64,000 bases of DNA from UBA7672 sp040398425 (GCA_040398425.1 JBBATZ010000009.1:23077-87076); one strand, 5' to 3'; shown: positions 34,126 to 41,984, numbered from the stretch's first letter. Notes: generated by a model not told the origin, from the letters alone. A program made the numbers and translations.

Positions 34126-36024
34126 ATGCTGACGATCAATGACCTGACATTCCGGATCGATGGCCGGGCCCTGTTCGAGAGCGCCTCGGCGCAGGTTGCG
34201 GACGGCTGGAAAGTCGGTCTCGTCGGGCGGAACGGGACGGGCAAATCCACCCTGCTGCGGATCATCCGGGAAGAGCTCGCCAAGGGCGAGGGCAATGGCG
34301 ATGGCACGATCCGCATCAATCGCGGGGCCAAGATGGGCTTCGTGCTGCAGGAGGTCCCCGCCAACGACCAGACGCTGCTCGACGTGGTGCTTGAGGCGGA
34401 CGTCGAACGAGCGAGCCTGATGCGCGAGGCGGACACGAGCGAAGATCCGGACCGCATCGGCGAGGTCCACGAGCGTCTTGCGGACATTGATGCGTGGTCG
34501 GGTGAGGCGCGGGCGGCGGAGATTCTCGTGGGCCTTGGTTTCACGCAGAACGACCTCTCGCGCGCGTGCAAGGAATTCTCGGGCGGCTGGCGCATGCGCG
34601 CGGCGCTCGGCGGCGTGCTGTTTGCGCAGCCCGAACTGCTGCTGCTGGACGAGCCGACCAACTATCTCGACCTCGAAGGCGCTGCCTGGCTCGAAACCTA
34701 CCTGCGCAAATATCCGCACACCGTCATCATCGTCAGCCACGACCGCGACCTGCTCAACCGGTCGGTGACGCACATCCTCGCGGTGGAGAACACCAAGCTG
34801 GTGCTGCAAGCCGGCGGCTATGACACCTACCTGCAACGTCGCGCAGAACGCACGCAGCACCTTGCCGCACAGCAAGAAAAGCAGGACGTCCAGCGCGCGC
34901 ACATGCAGAGCTTCATCGATCGCTTCAAGGCCAAGGCGTCGAAAGCCGCTCAGGCCCAGAGCCGCATGAAGATGCTTGAGAAGATGACAGTGATCACGGT
35001 GCCATTGTCCGAGCGCACCGTGCCGTTCAAGTTCTACGAGGTCGAGGAGCTTGCATCCCCCATCCTCGAACTCGACAAGGTCGATATGGGTTATGCTCCG
35101 GGCAAGCCCGTGCTGGACCGCGTCAGCCTTCGCCTCGATTTCGACGACCGGATCGCCATCGTCGGCGCCAACGGTCAGGGCAAGACCACGCTGGTCAAAT
35201 CCATCGCGCAGAAGCTGCCGCTGCTGCAAGGTATCCGCCGCGCTTCGAAGAACCTGCGCATCGGCTATTTCAGCCAGGACCAGCTCGACGAATTGCGGGC
35301 GGGAGAGACTGTGCTGGAGCACGTCAAGGATCTGCTTCCGAATGCCGGTCAGGCGCAGGTGCGTGCGCTGGCGGCGCAGTTCGGCTTTGGCCACGAGAAA
35401 TGCGAGACGAAGGTCGACAAGCTGTCGGGCGGCGAGAAGGTGCGCCTGCTGATGGGCCTCACCACCTACAAGAAGCCGCACATTCTCATCCTCGACGAAC
35501 CGACGTCGCACCTCGACATCGATAGCCGCGAAGCGTTGATCTACGCACTGAACGAATTCAACGGTGCCGTCCTGGTCATCACTCACGACACCTATCTGGC
35601 CGAGGCGACCGCGGACCGGCTGTGGTTGGTAAACAACGGCAAAGCCAATCCGTATGACGGCGACCTTGCCGACTACAAGGCGCTGGTGCTCGCGGCTGAT
35701 CGCCCCGACGCCGACAAGCAGCATGCCATTGCGCGCGCGGAGATCGCGGCGGCTTCGAACGCGAGTTCAGCGAAGGAGGACAAGCCGAAGGCGGCGAAGA
35801 TGTCCTTCAAGCAGAAGCATCGCATCGAGACGGCAGAGAAGGAAGTCGAGAAGGCGCGCGCGGCGCTGGAGCTGCTGGACCGTGATCTCGGGGATCCGGG
35901 TACGTTCTCGCACAAGGCCGACGCGGAAGCGAAGCTGAAGGGCCGCGCGAAGGTGCAGGCGCAGCTGGACGCGGCGGAGTCGGAATGGCTCGCTGCGCTG
36001 GAGGCGGCTGAGGGGAAGGGCTGA
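34126..36024 (+). CDS. ABC-F family ATPase (Uup/YheS type)
   Basis: Soluble protein with two ABC domains and no membrane segment, 632 residues; ABC-F proteins act on ribosomes. First domain: Walker A GRNGTGKST, signature FSGGWRMR, Walker B LLLLDEPTNYLD. Second: GANGQGKTT, LSGGEKVRL, ILILDEPTSHLD. The linker between them (RFKAKASKAAQAQSRMKMLE) is the P-site tRNA-interaction motif of the family, and a C-terminal coiled coil (KQKHRIETAEKEVEKARAA) resembles Uup. ATG 34126 (MLTINDLTF) is preferred because family members start there; ATG 34078 is in frame. A palindromic repeat begins three bases after the stop. Confidence 0.95.
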   Translation: MLTINDLTFRIDGRALFESASAQVADGWKVGLVGRNGTGKSTLLRIIREELAKGEGNGDGTIRINRGAKMGFVLQEVPANDQTLLDVVLEADVERASLMREADTSEDPDRIGEVHERLADIDAWSGEARAAEILVGLGFTQNDLSRACKEFSGGWRMRAALGGVLFAQPELLLLDEPTNYLDLEGAAWLETYLRKYPHTVIIVSHDRDLLNRSVTHILAVENTKLVLQAGGYDTYLQRRAERTQHLAAQQEKQDVQRAHMQSFIDRFKAKASKAAQAQSRMKMLEKMTVITVPLSERTVPFKFYEVEELASPILELDKVDMGYAPGKPVLDRVSLRLDFDDRIAIVGANGQGKTTLVKSIAQKLPLLQGIRRASKNLRIGYFSQDQLDELRAGETVLEHVKDLLPNAGQAQVRALAAQFGFGHEKCETKVDKLSGGEKVRLLMGLTTYKKPHILILDEPTSHLDIDSREALIYALNEFNGAVLVITHDTYLAEATADRLWLVNNGKANPYDGDLADYKALVLAADRPDADKQHAIARAEIAAASNASSAKEDKPKAAKMSFKQKHRIETAEKEVEKARAALELLDRDLGDPGTFSHKADAEAKLKGRAKVQAQLDAAESEWLAALEAAEGKG

Positions 36025-36027
36025 GGC

Positions 36028-36153
36028 GCGCACTTGTACTTTGACGGGCGCGCACTTCGTACGCTGCTCAGTCTAAGCGCCTCTCTAGTGCCGGCGCACA
36101 AGCAGCGCTCATGCTGAGCAGGCGCGAAGCGCCGTCCGTCGAAGCACGAGCTC
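36028..36153. repeat. Palindromic intergenic repeat, copy A
   Basis: An imperfect ~50-base inverted repeat with arms 36028-36080 and 36104-36153 around a 23-base spacer. The arm consensus shared with copies B and C is CTCGT-CTTCGACGGACG, an inner small palindrome, then TGCTCAG-ATGAGCGCT. The right arm's inner palindrome is GGCGCGAAGCGCC-like; the left arm is more decayed. It starts right after the ABC-F stop codon and precedes the GIY-YIG remnant, so it may also end that transcript. Confidence 0.8.
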
Positions 36154-36198
36154 ACCAGCGTGACAACGCTTATCGGCAATGGAACCCTTTGGGTGGGG

Positions 36199-36504
36199 AT
36201 GATCATGCAGATGTAGGTCTACATTCTCGGATGTGCGGATGACTCATACTACGCCAGCAGCCATCGCGGTCCTGACCCGCTGGTTCGCGAGTCCGAGCAC
36301 AATGATGGGCGCGATCCGAAGGCCTATACCCATGCGCGCCGTCCGGTGACGCTCGTGTGGTCTACGGAATTCGAGGATCCGATCCAGGCGATCGCTTTCG
36401 AGCGACAGCTCAAGGATTGGCCGCACGCTAAGAAGGAAGCCGTTATCCGCGGCGACTGGGCCGCGCTGCCGGGTTTGGCACGGAGCCGCAGTGGAAAGTC
36501 ATGA
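36199..36504 (+). pseudogene. Degenerate GIY-YIG endonuclease (UPF0213-like) gene
   Basis: Reading from ATG 36199 (after GGTGGGG) gives MIMQM, a TAG stop at 36214, then an open frame of 95 codons to TGA at 36502. The frame starts VYILGCADDSYYASSHRG and later reads EHNDG, KAYTHARRPVTLVWS, AFERQLKDW and KKEAVIRGDW. These are the landmarks of single-domain GIY-YIG nucleases, normally ~95-100 residues. The early stop, the loss of the expected YVG/YTG second motif (YYAS) and an altered arginine neighbourhood (VRESEH) suggest decay. It lies exactly between repeat copies A and B, and no alternative start codon restores the GIY strand. Confidence 0.78.
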
Positions 36505-36507
36505 GCC

Positions 36508-36633
36508 CGCGCTCGTCCTTCGACGGACGCGCACTGCGTGCGCTGCTCAGGATGAGCGCTTTGAGGCATTCGCTACCAAAGTAGCGCTCACGCTGAGCAG
36601 GCCCATAGGGCCGTCAGTCGAAGCGCGAGCGCG
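36508..36633. repeat. Palindromic intergenic repeat, copy B
   Basis: The best-preserved copy. Left arm 36508-36560 and right arm 36583-36633 form a long imperfect inverted repeat. Each arm carries its own inner palindrome (GCGCACTGCGTGCGC in the left, GGCCCTATGGGCC in the right), so a three-way cruciform is possible. It begins four bases after the GIY-YIG stop and ends six bases before the stop codon of the convergent glycine-rich protein gene. Confidence 0.85.
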
Positions 36634-36639
36634 TTCGGG

Positions 36640-36918
36640 CTAGACGTTGCCGCCACCACCGCCACCGGCTCCGCCGCCACCACCGCCGCCTTTGCCCTGG
36701 GTACGGCGCATCATCTGGTTGCCGGCGCCGCCGAAGGACTTGCCGCCGCCTTTGAGCTGGTTGGGATCGAAGCCGGGTTTCTTGACGCCGGGAGGGCCGT
36801 TCTTGGCAGCGCGGGCGCTCTGGAGTTTTTCCAGCGCCTGTTTCGCGATTTCGCTCTGGCTTGCGCCGGTATCAGCAGCCTTTTTGGCCGTTTTCTTGGG
36901 ATCGCTCGCCTTGGCCAT
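36640..36918 (-). CDS. Small basic glycine-rich protein
   Basis: 92-residue protein with a lysine/alanine-rich N-terminal half (SDPKKTAKKAADTGASQSE), a helix (IAKQALEKLQSARAAKN), a basic middle with PGVKKPGFDPNQ, and a C-terminal glycine tract of about 18 residues. I do not recognise a function; such composition fits a nucleic-acid-associated protein. It starts 12 bases after the PTPS gene stop on the same strand and is probably the last gene of the pterin operon, read through to repeat B. Confidence 0.65.
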   Translation of the reverse strand: MAKASDPKKTAKKAADTGASQSEIAKQALEKLQSARAAKNGPPGVKKPGFDPNQLKGGGKSFGGAGNQMMRRTQGKGGGGGGGAGGGGGGNV

Positions 36919-36930
36919 GGTCCGGCTCCG

Positions 36931-37296
36931 TTATCTGGCGGGCGTGTACACCGCCCTCTGCTTCAATGTAGGCCGCTCGATCTCCAGACGCGAGGGGGAG
37001 ACGCCAGCTTCCTGCATTCGAGACTCAATCCAGATAAGGATATGCTCGAAGGTGGGCTTCTCAAGGCCCGGAACGTCGTTCAGCACAGTATGATCCAGGT
37101 CGCCGAGGATATTCTTCAGAAGGTTTTCCAGCGCGCCGAGGTCCATCACCCAGCCGTCTGCATCCGGGCGGGCCGAGGCGACACTGGCGGTGACCACGAA
37201 GCTGTGGCCGTGGACGCGGCGATAGTGCGGCGCGCCTGCTTCGGCCTCGATGTAGTGGCTGGCCTCAAAGCTGGCCGTTGCGCTGATCTCGAACAT
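36931..37296 (-). CDS. 6-pyruvoyl-tetrahydropterin synthase/QueD-like protein without the catalytic cysteine
   Basis: PTPS/QueD-fold protein of 121 residues. Zinc ligands are H14 (FEASHYI), H29 and H31 (RVHGHSF). The catalytic cysteine, which in QueD stands four residues before the HGH motif (KCGRLHGH), is tyrosine here (Y25 in HYRRVHGH). The LDHTVLND and FEHILIWI segments and the C-terminal IERPT glutamate are retained. So substrate binding looks intact but the QueD reaction is doubtful. Neighbours are FolB- and FolM-like genes, pointing to a pterin/folate role rather than queuosine. Confidence 0.85.
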   Translation of the reverse strand: MFEISATASFEASHYIEAEAGAPHYRRVHGHSFVVTASVASARPDADGWVMDLGALENLLKNILGDLDHTVLNDVPGLEKPTFEHILIWIESRMQEAGVSPSRLEIERPTLKQRAVYTPAR

Positions 37297-37305
37297 GACC
37301 GGAAC

Positions 37306-37704
37306 TCAGACGTCCAGCGTCCACCACGGGAAGCCGGACAGGGATGGGCCCATCCGCCCCATGCGGCAGGCCACGGCTGCGACGCCGGGATATACGTCGG
37401 GCTTGTCGGTTTGCACAACCGCTCCCAGCACGCCGGGCTGAAGCAGGCATAGATCGAGAATTTGCCCGCAAAGTGTCTCGTGCAGGTTGAAATGGCGGGC
37501 TGCGACGAAGCCCAGGACGCCCTCGCGCACGAAATCATAGTCCTGGACGCCGTCGATCGTGTCTGACCCGGGTGGGGGCTTAAGGATCAGGGTGACCGAG
37601 ACCAGCAGGGTCTGGCGGGCGGCCTGCTCGAAGGCGTGGATGCCGATCGAGGCGAGCGTTTCGATGCGGCTGATGCGGACGAGGTAGAAGTCGGGGAAGG
37701 TCAT
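37306..37704 (-). CDS. folB: Dihydroneopterin aldolase/epimerase (FolB/FolX-like)
   Basis: 132-residue tunnelling-fold enzyme that converts dihydroneopterin (triphosphate) to 6-hydroxymethyl-dihydropterin or epimerises it. The IGIHAFEQAARQTLLVSVTL segment carries the pterin-binding glutamate (E) after the first strand, and QTDKPDVYPG holds the catalytic-type lysine. The C-terminus is about 10-15 residues longer than usual. The ATG overlaps the stop of the upstream SDR gene in a TGATG junction, so translation is coupled. FolB versus FolX cannot be settled by sequence reading. Confidence 0.8.
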   Translation of the reverse strand: MTFPDFYLVRISRIETLASIGIHAFEQAARQTLLVSVTLILKPPPGSDTIDGVQDYDFVREGVLGFVAARHFNLHETLCGQILDLCLLQPGVLGAVVQTDKPDVYPGVAAVACRMGRMGPSLSGFPWWTLDV

Positions 37705-38486
37705 CAGCTTTTGTCCGGGGTGCGCGTGTCGAACATCACGTCACGCGGGCTGGCGGCGAGACGCTGGCCGTTGTCGAGATGGATCACCTGCGCTGTGAGG
37801 GCGCTGTTGTCGAGCAGGAAGCTGGCGGCCGACATGAGGTTGGCGAGGTCGATGGGGCGGCCCATCGGATTGCGGCTGGCGACCTCTTCGAACCCGGCCT
37901 GCGTCTGGTCGAAGCTCGGCAGCAGAAGCCCCGGCGCGATGGCGTTGACGCGGACGGTCGGCGCGAAGGCGCGTGCCATCATGTCGGTGGCGGCGAGGAG
38001 GCCGGCCTTCGAGAGCGTGTAGCTGAAGAAGTCCGGGTTCATGTTCCAGAGCTTCTGGTCGAGCAGGTTGATGATGCAGTTGTCGCGCGCCGGATCAGCC
38101 TGCGCGAAGAAGCGCTCGGAGAGCAGGGCGGGTGCGCGCAGGTTCACCGCCATGGCGAGGTCGAACACGTTGGGCTTGATCGCGCCGGGCGTGTCATAGT
38201 CGAAGACGGATGCGGAGTTGATCAGGCCGCTGAGCGGACCGCCGGCAAGTTGGGCTGCTTGGTCGATGAGCGCGCAGGCGGCTGCGTGGTCTGCGAGATC
38301 GGCACTGATCAACCATGTGTCGCGATTTTGCGCGCGCAGGGTTTCGCAAAGCCGTTCGGCTTCGGATGCATTGCTGTTGGCGTGAATTATGATGGCGTGA
38401 CCGGCGGCAGACACGTGTTCAACAAGAAGGCGTCCGACGCGCTTGGCGCCGCCTGTCACGAGAATGCGTTTCCGGGCCGAGGTCAT
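37704..38486 (-). CDS. SDR oxidoreductase, pteridine reductase/FolM-like
   Basis: Short-chain dehydrogenase of 260 residues. The cofactor loop is TGGAKRVGRLL; an arginine at this position is characteristic of pteridine reductases PTR1 and FolM. The catalytic Y and K are in FSYTLSKAGLL, and the INLLDQKLWN stretch precedes them as in PTR1/FolM. It probably reduces dihydromonapterin or dihydrofolate with NADPH. The start at 38486 (MTSARKR) lacks an SD sequence; the frame stays open far upstream, all the way to the EF-hand gene's stop codon. First gene of the SDR-folB-PTPS-glycine-rich protein operon. Confidence 0.85.
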   Translation of the reverse strand: MTSARKRILVTGGAKRVGRLLVEHVSAAGHAIIIHANSNASEAERLCETLRAQNRDTWLISADLADHAAACALIDQAAQLAGGPLSGLINSASVFDYDTPGAIKPNVFDLAMAVNLRAPALLSERFFAQADPARDNCIINLLDQKLWNMNPDFFSYTLSKAGLLAATDMMARAFAPTVRVNAIAPGLLLPSFDQTQAGFEEVASRNPMGRPIDLANLMSAASFLLDNSALTAQVIHLDNGQRLAASPRDVMFDTRTPDKS

Positions 38487-38756
38487 GGGAGGTCTTGGCG
38501 CTTGGGCGCGGCCGGGGTCAAGCCTGTTTGGGGCAAAAAGGGTGGGTGGGGAGCGGCTCTGTGTTCGGGACGATGTGGCAGGTCGAGGAACCTGCTCGGG
38601 GGGCATTCGCATCATCGGCCGAGGGGGCGGACACTCCCCACCGGTGCGCTCTCCCGGTGGTGACAGGGGAGCGCAATCTGAAACCTGGAAGGGCGGCTGG
38701 CCGCCTCCCTGGCCACCGCCGGGACCGCGACCTCCGCCACGTCCGCGACCGCCCTG
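38487..38756 (-). other. Open stretch encoding a Gly/Arg/Gln-rich tail after the EF-hand gene stop
   Basis: In the frame of the upstream EF-hand lipoprotein, the codons after its TAG stop continue without interruption as QGGRGRGGGRGPGGGQGGG, then QPPFQ, and stay open into the SDR gene. The composition looks like a natural low-complexity C-terminus cut off by one stop codon. The 3' half (38625-38680) has inverted repeats, CCACCGG/CCGGTGG and GCGCTC/GAGCGC, that could act as a terminator hairpin. Confidence 0.45.
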
Positions 38757-39272
38757 CTAAGGGGGTGCGCCTTGTCCGCCGGCTTCGCGGCCCATGATGC
38801 GCTGAGGCGCGCCCATCAGCAGTTCGGCGCGGGTGAGGCGACCGTCCTGATCCTTGTCCATACGGTTGAATTCGTGACGCATGGCGATCGTGAACTCCTG
38901 CGGCGTGACCGTGTAAATCATGTCGGTGTCGGCGGCGCGGAGATCGGGTTGGGCTTCCTTGTCGCCCAACAGCAGGCGACCCCAGTCGGCCATCTCGAAG
39001 CCGGTGATGACGCCGCTCTTGTCAACGTTGGCGCGGGCGAACTCGATGGGGATTGCGACCTCGAGTTCGTCCTTGCTCAGCACAAGGTCGCGGTTGGCTT
39101 TCATGCCAGTGAAGAGGATGGCGATGGGGCGGGCGATCGTCGCTTCCTGCAGCATCGCGCCTGGACGCCCGCCATTCGCCGGGCCGTCACCGTGTGGGTC
39201 GGGTGGGCCGGATGTGCAAGCCGTCACGCGGCCGAGCGCGAGAACCGAAATGATTGTCCGTGAGTGCTGCAT
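38757..39272 (-). CDS. EF-hand calcium-binding lipoprotein
   Basis: Exported protein of 171 residues with a probable lipobox VTAC (C19). It contains one canonical EF-hand loop near the C-terminus (D139-K-D-Q-D-G-R-L-T-R-A-E150) and two degenerate ones (loops starting at K58 and N82). GGAGGG stands five bases before the ATG at 39272; upstream codons in frame are not needed. The protein ends in GREAGGQGAPP at a TAG, after which a glycine/arginine-rich reading continues in the same frame. Likely a periplasmic calcium sensor or buffer. Confidence 0.8.
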   Translation of the reverse strand: MQHSRTIISVLALGRVTACTSGPPDPHGDGPANGGRPGAMLQEATIARPIAILFTGMKANRDLVLSKDELEVAIPIEFARANVDKSGVITGFEMADWGRLLLGDKEAQPDLRAADTDMIYTVTPQEFTIAMRHEFNRMDKDQDGRLTRAELLMGAPQRIMGREAGGQGAPP

Positions 39273-39393
39273 CCGACCCTCCGTATGTTCGACAGGGGCA
39301 AGTGACAGCTCAGGCCTATCCGACATGTGCCTGAGCTGTCGCGAAGTGTCGCTCGCTCAAGGCAATTTGGGGGCGGGTACCTTTAGTGACGGT

Positions 39394-40092
39394 TCAGCTC
39401 TTGGCGTCTTCGACAGCAAGGCGTACCCCCCTGCGCCATTCGGCCGGCATCACGAATTCGCCCGCCCAGATGCCAACCTTTGCGGTTTGGGCCGCTTCCT
39501 CGGCAGGAATGAATTCCTTCGAATAGGCGCGGTAGGCGACGGCGTGACCGTTGCGGACCAGCCAGTCCTGCACGCTTGTTCCGCGTACGGTGCATTTGCC
39601 AAGCGTGCGGTTGTAGCGATCGTGCCCCTCGGAGACGCATGTCACGGGGTTGCGGTTGATCCACTCCGAGAGCGCGTTTGCGGCGGCGGCGCCACAGCGG
39701 AAAAGCATGCCGCCGGCGTCGAGGCATTTCTGCTTGGACTCTGGCGCATCGACGCCGACCAGGCGGATGCGCTGGGAATGGATGTCGAGTGTATCCGCGT
39801 CGATCACGGACGCTGTGCCGGTCACGGCCTCGCCAGTCGAAACGGGTTTGGCGGCCGGGGCGGGGTCGGCTTCCGCCATTGGGCCTGAGGGATCTGACGA
39901 GGCGGGGGCATCCGCGACGACCGACCCCGGAGAACTGCCGCCCCTCGGCAGCGCCGGCAGGCCGAGATCTTCCCCCCAAATATACCAGGCGGCGGCCAGG
40001 GCCGCGAGAACGGCGCTGACCACGATGGAGGTGGAGCCCGAACGCCCGCGCGAACGGCGCGGGTAGGACTTGCTTTGGGTGCGTTTTGCCAT
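39394..40092 (-). CDS. Membrane-anchored thermonuclease (SNase-like) family protein
   Basis: Staphylococcal-nuclease-fold protein of 232 residues: basic N-terminus, one membrane segment (~22-39), an Ala/Pro/Ser-rich linker and the SNase domain (~92-225). Calcium and catalytic residues are in place: D98 and D100 (VIDADTLD), R110 (IRLVG), D115 and E118 (VDAPE), R162 (DRYNRTLGKC). Four cysteines (QKCLD, FRCG, TCVSE, GKCTV) may form disulfides. It should degrade or bind nucleic acid at the outer face of the inner membrane. Confidence 0.88.
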   Translation of the reverse strand: MAKRTQSKSYPRRSRGRSGSTSIVVSAVLAALAAAWYIWGEDLGLPALPRGGSSPGSVVADAPASSDPSGPMAEADPAPAAKPVSTGEAVTGTASVIDADTLDIHSQRIRLVGVDAPESKQKCLDAGGMLFRCGAAAANALSEWINRNPVTCVSEGHDRYNRTLGKCTVRGTSVQDWLVRNGHAVAYRAYSKEFIPAEEAAQTAKVGIWAGEFVMPAEWRRGVRLAVEDAKS

Positions 40093-40217
40093 GCGGCGGA
40101 GGGTCGCCGCAGGGGGTTACCGAATGGTTGATTCGCCATTGGGGATTGGGGGACGGTTCGCACTTGCGCCGGGGGGGCGGGTAGTGTCCTTTGCGCCCGG
40201 TTTCAGGAGCCAGGCCC

Positions 40218-41510
40218 ATGACCGGAGTTGCAGTTGTCGGCGCCCAGTGGGGCGACGAGGGGAAGGGCAAGATCGTCGACTGGCTATCGAGCCGGGCCGA
40301 CGTGATCGTGCGCTTCCAGGGCGGCCACAATGCCGGCCACACGCTGGTCATCGACGGCAAGGTGTTCAAGCTGAACCTGTTGCCGTCGGGCGTGGTGCGG
40401 GGTGGCAAGCTGTCGATCATCGGTAATGGCGTGGTCGTTGACCCGTGGCACCTGCTGAACGAGATCGAGTCGATAGGGAAATCCGGCGTACATCTGGGGC
40501 CGGATGATCTGATCCTCGCGGACAATGCTTGCCTGATCCTGCCCTGGCACAAGGACATCGATGCGGCGCGTGAAGAAGCGGCTGCGGGCGCGCAGATCGG
40601 CACGACACGGCGGGGCATTGGCCCGGCGTATGAAGACAAGGTTGGTCGTCGCGCGATCCGCGTGGCGGACCTTGCCGATCCGGCGGCGCTGGATCTCAAA
40701 CTCGATCGGCTTCTGGCGCATCACAGGCCACTCAGGCTGGGGCTCAACCTGCCGGAGCCGGATGGTGCGCAGCTCAAGAAGGACCTGCTGGCGATCGCGC
40801 CGCAGATCCTCGCCTATGCGCAACCGGCGTGGGAGCGGCTGGATCAGGCGGTGCGTCTTGGCCGCCGCATCCTGTTCGAAGGCGCGCAGGGCGTGATGCT
40901 GGACGTGGATCACGGGACCTATCCGTTTGTGACATCGTCGAACGTCGTCTCGGGACAGGCGGCGGCGGGATCGGGCGTGGGGCCGAGCGCGGTGAACTAC
41001 GTGCTGGGTCTGGCGAAAGCTTACACGACGCGCGTGGGCGGTGGTCCGTTCCCGACGGAGCAGGACAATGAGATCGGCCAGCGGCTCGGCACGGTCGGGC
41101 ATGAGTTCGGCACCAACACCGGTCGCGCGCGGCGGTGCGGCTGGTTTGACTCGGTCATGGTGCGGCAGGCGTGCGCGGTATCGGGCGTCAACGGGCTGGC
41201 GCTGACCAAGCTCGACGTGTTGGACGGGTTCGATGAGATTCAGATCTGCACGCACTACAAGCTGGGCGACAAGGTGATCAGCCACTTCCCGGCGGGCATG
41301 ACGGATCAGGCGAACGTGCAGCCGGTCTACGAGACGGTGAAGGGCTGGAAAGGCTCGACGCGCGGCGCGCGCAGCTGGACGCAGCTGCCGGGCGAGGCAG
41401 TGAAGTATGTGAGACGGCTGGAAGAGCTGGTCGGCAAGCCGGTGGCGCTGCTGAGCACATCACCGGAGCGGGAGGACGTGATCCTGATGCGGGACCCGTT
41501 CGAGAAGTAG
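40218..41510 (+). CDS. purA: Adenylosuccinate synthetase
   Basis: GTP-dependent condensation of IMP with aspartate, the first committed step of AMP synthesis; 430 residues, normal length. Signature motifs: VVGAQWGDEGKGK (N-terminal, with catalytic D), GGHNAGHT (catalytic H), TTRRGIGPAYEDK, GAQGVMLDVDHGTYPFVTSSN, TRVGGGPFPTE and TGRARRCGW(F/L)D, and the GTP-binding LTKLDVLD. CAGGAG precedes the ATG at 40218. It is a single gene in its orientation, upstream of rpsU by about 220 bases. Confidence 0.98.
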   Translation: MTGVAVVGAQWGDEGKGKIVDWLSSRADVIVRFQGGHNAGHTLVIDGKVFKLNLLPSGVVRGGKLSIIGNGVVVDPWHLLNEIESIGKSGVHLGPDDLILADNACLILPWHKDIDAAREEAAAGAQIGTTRRGIGPAYEDKVGRRAIRVADLADPAALDLKLDRLLAHHRPLRLGLNLPEPDGAQLKKDLLAIAPQILAYAQPAWERLDQAVRLGRRILFEGAQGVMLDVDHGTYPFVTSSNVVSGQAAAGSGVGPSAVNYVLGLAKAYTTRVGGGPFPTEQDNEIGQRLGTVGHEFGTNTGRARRCGWFDSVMVRQACAVSGVNGLALTKLDVLDGFDEIQICTHYKLGDKVISHFPAGMTDQANVQPVYETVKGWKGSTRGARSWTQLPGEAVKYVRRLEELVGKPVALLSTSPEREDVILMRDPFEK

Positions 41511-41728
41511 GGGCGATCAGCTTTCCCCCTTTGTGGCGCTTCTAAAGAGACCGGAAATCGCCAGAACAAGGCGTTCGGCCGATTGGTCAAAAAGGGCCAG
41601 AAGGCCCCGCTGCCCCCCCACTAGTCGCCGTCGCGAGGGAAGGGTGGGCAGTCCAGATCTTCCGTGATATCGGGCCCCGTGATCTGGCGTGGCCAAGCCA
41701 AAGCCGGCGCAGCGATGGAGAGTTTCAA

Positions 41729-41962
41729 ATCGTAGTTATCGTGGTTCGGGACAACAACGTCGACCAGGCGTTGAAGGCCCTCAAGAAAAAGATGCAGCGC
41801 GAGGGCGTTTTCAGGGAAATGAAGGCCCGCACGGCTTACGAGAAGCCGTCCGAAGCCAAGGCGCGTCGGAAGGGCGAGTCCGTCCGCCGGGCGCGGAAAC
41901 TGGCGCGCAAACGCGCCCAGCGCGAAGGTCTCCTGCCGAAACCGGTTTCCACCCGGACCTAG
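41729..41962 (+). CDS. rpsU: 30S ribosomal protein S21, non-ATG start
   Basis: Small-subunit protein near the anti-SD region of 16S rRNA. The body (VRDNNVDQALKALKKKMQRE ... RRARKLARKRAQREGLLPKP) is unmistakable. The usual start is M-V-x-I-x-V-R-D-N-N; aligning it puts the initiator at 41729, where the codon is ATC. GGAG at 41717-41720 is ideally spaced for 41729, while the first conventional start in frame, GTG 41741, is 20 bases from it and would delete the first strand. A six-codon frame, ATG 41715 to TAG 41733-41735, overlaps the start and could drive re-initiation at the GTG instead. Confidence 0.9.
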   Translation: MVVIVVRDNNVDQALKALKKKMQREGVFREMKARTAYEKPSEAKARRKGESVRRARKLARKRAQREGLLPKPVSTRT

Positions 41963-41984
41963 AACCGGGCGGGGCCTGCGTGAA

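Noticed and set aside
34048..35724. A 558-codon minus-strand frame opposite the ABC-F gene
   Set aside because: Mirror of a strongly conserved coding sequence; composition (R, L, V, Q rich) is typical of an antisense artefact.
36199..36504. An intact GIY-YIG gene using an alternative start
   Set aside because: No ATG, GTG or TTG after the TAG at 36214 preserves the VYIL strand, so the gene is treated as broken.
38625..38680. CCACCGG/CCGGTGG inverted repeats as a separate repeat family
   Set aside because: No second copy in the window; better treated as a possible terminator within the region already described.
41593..41607. GGGCC-AGAA-GGCCC hairpin as the purA terminator
   Set aside because: Five-pair stem about 85 bases after the stop, with no T-run; too weak to call.
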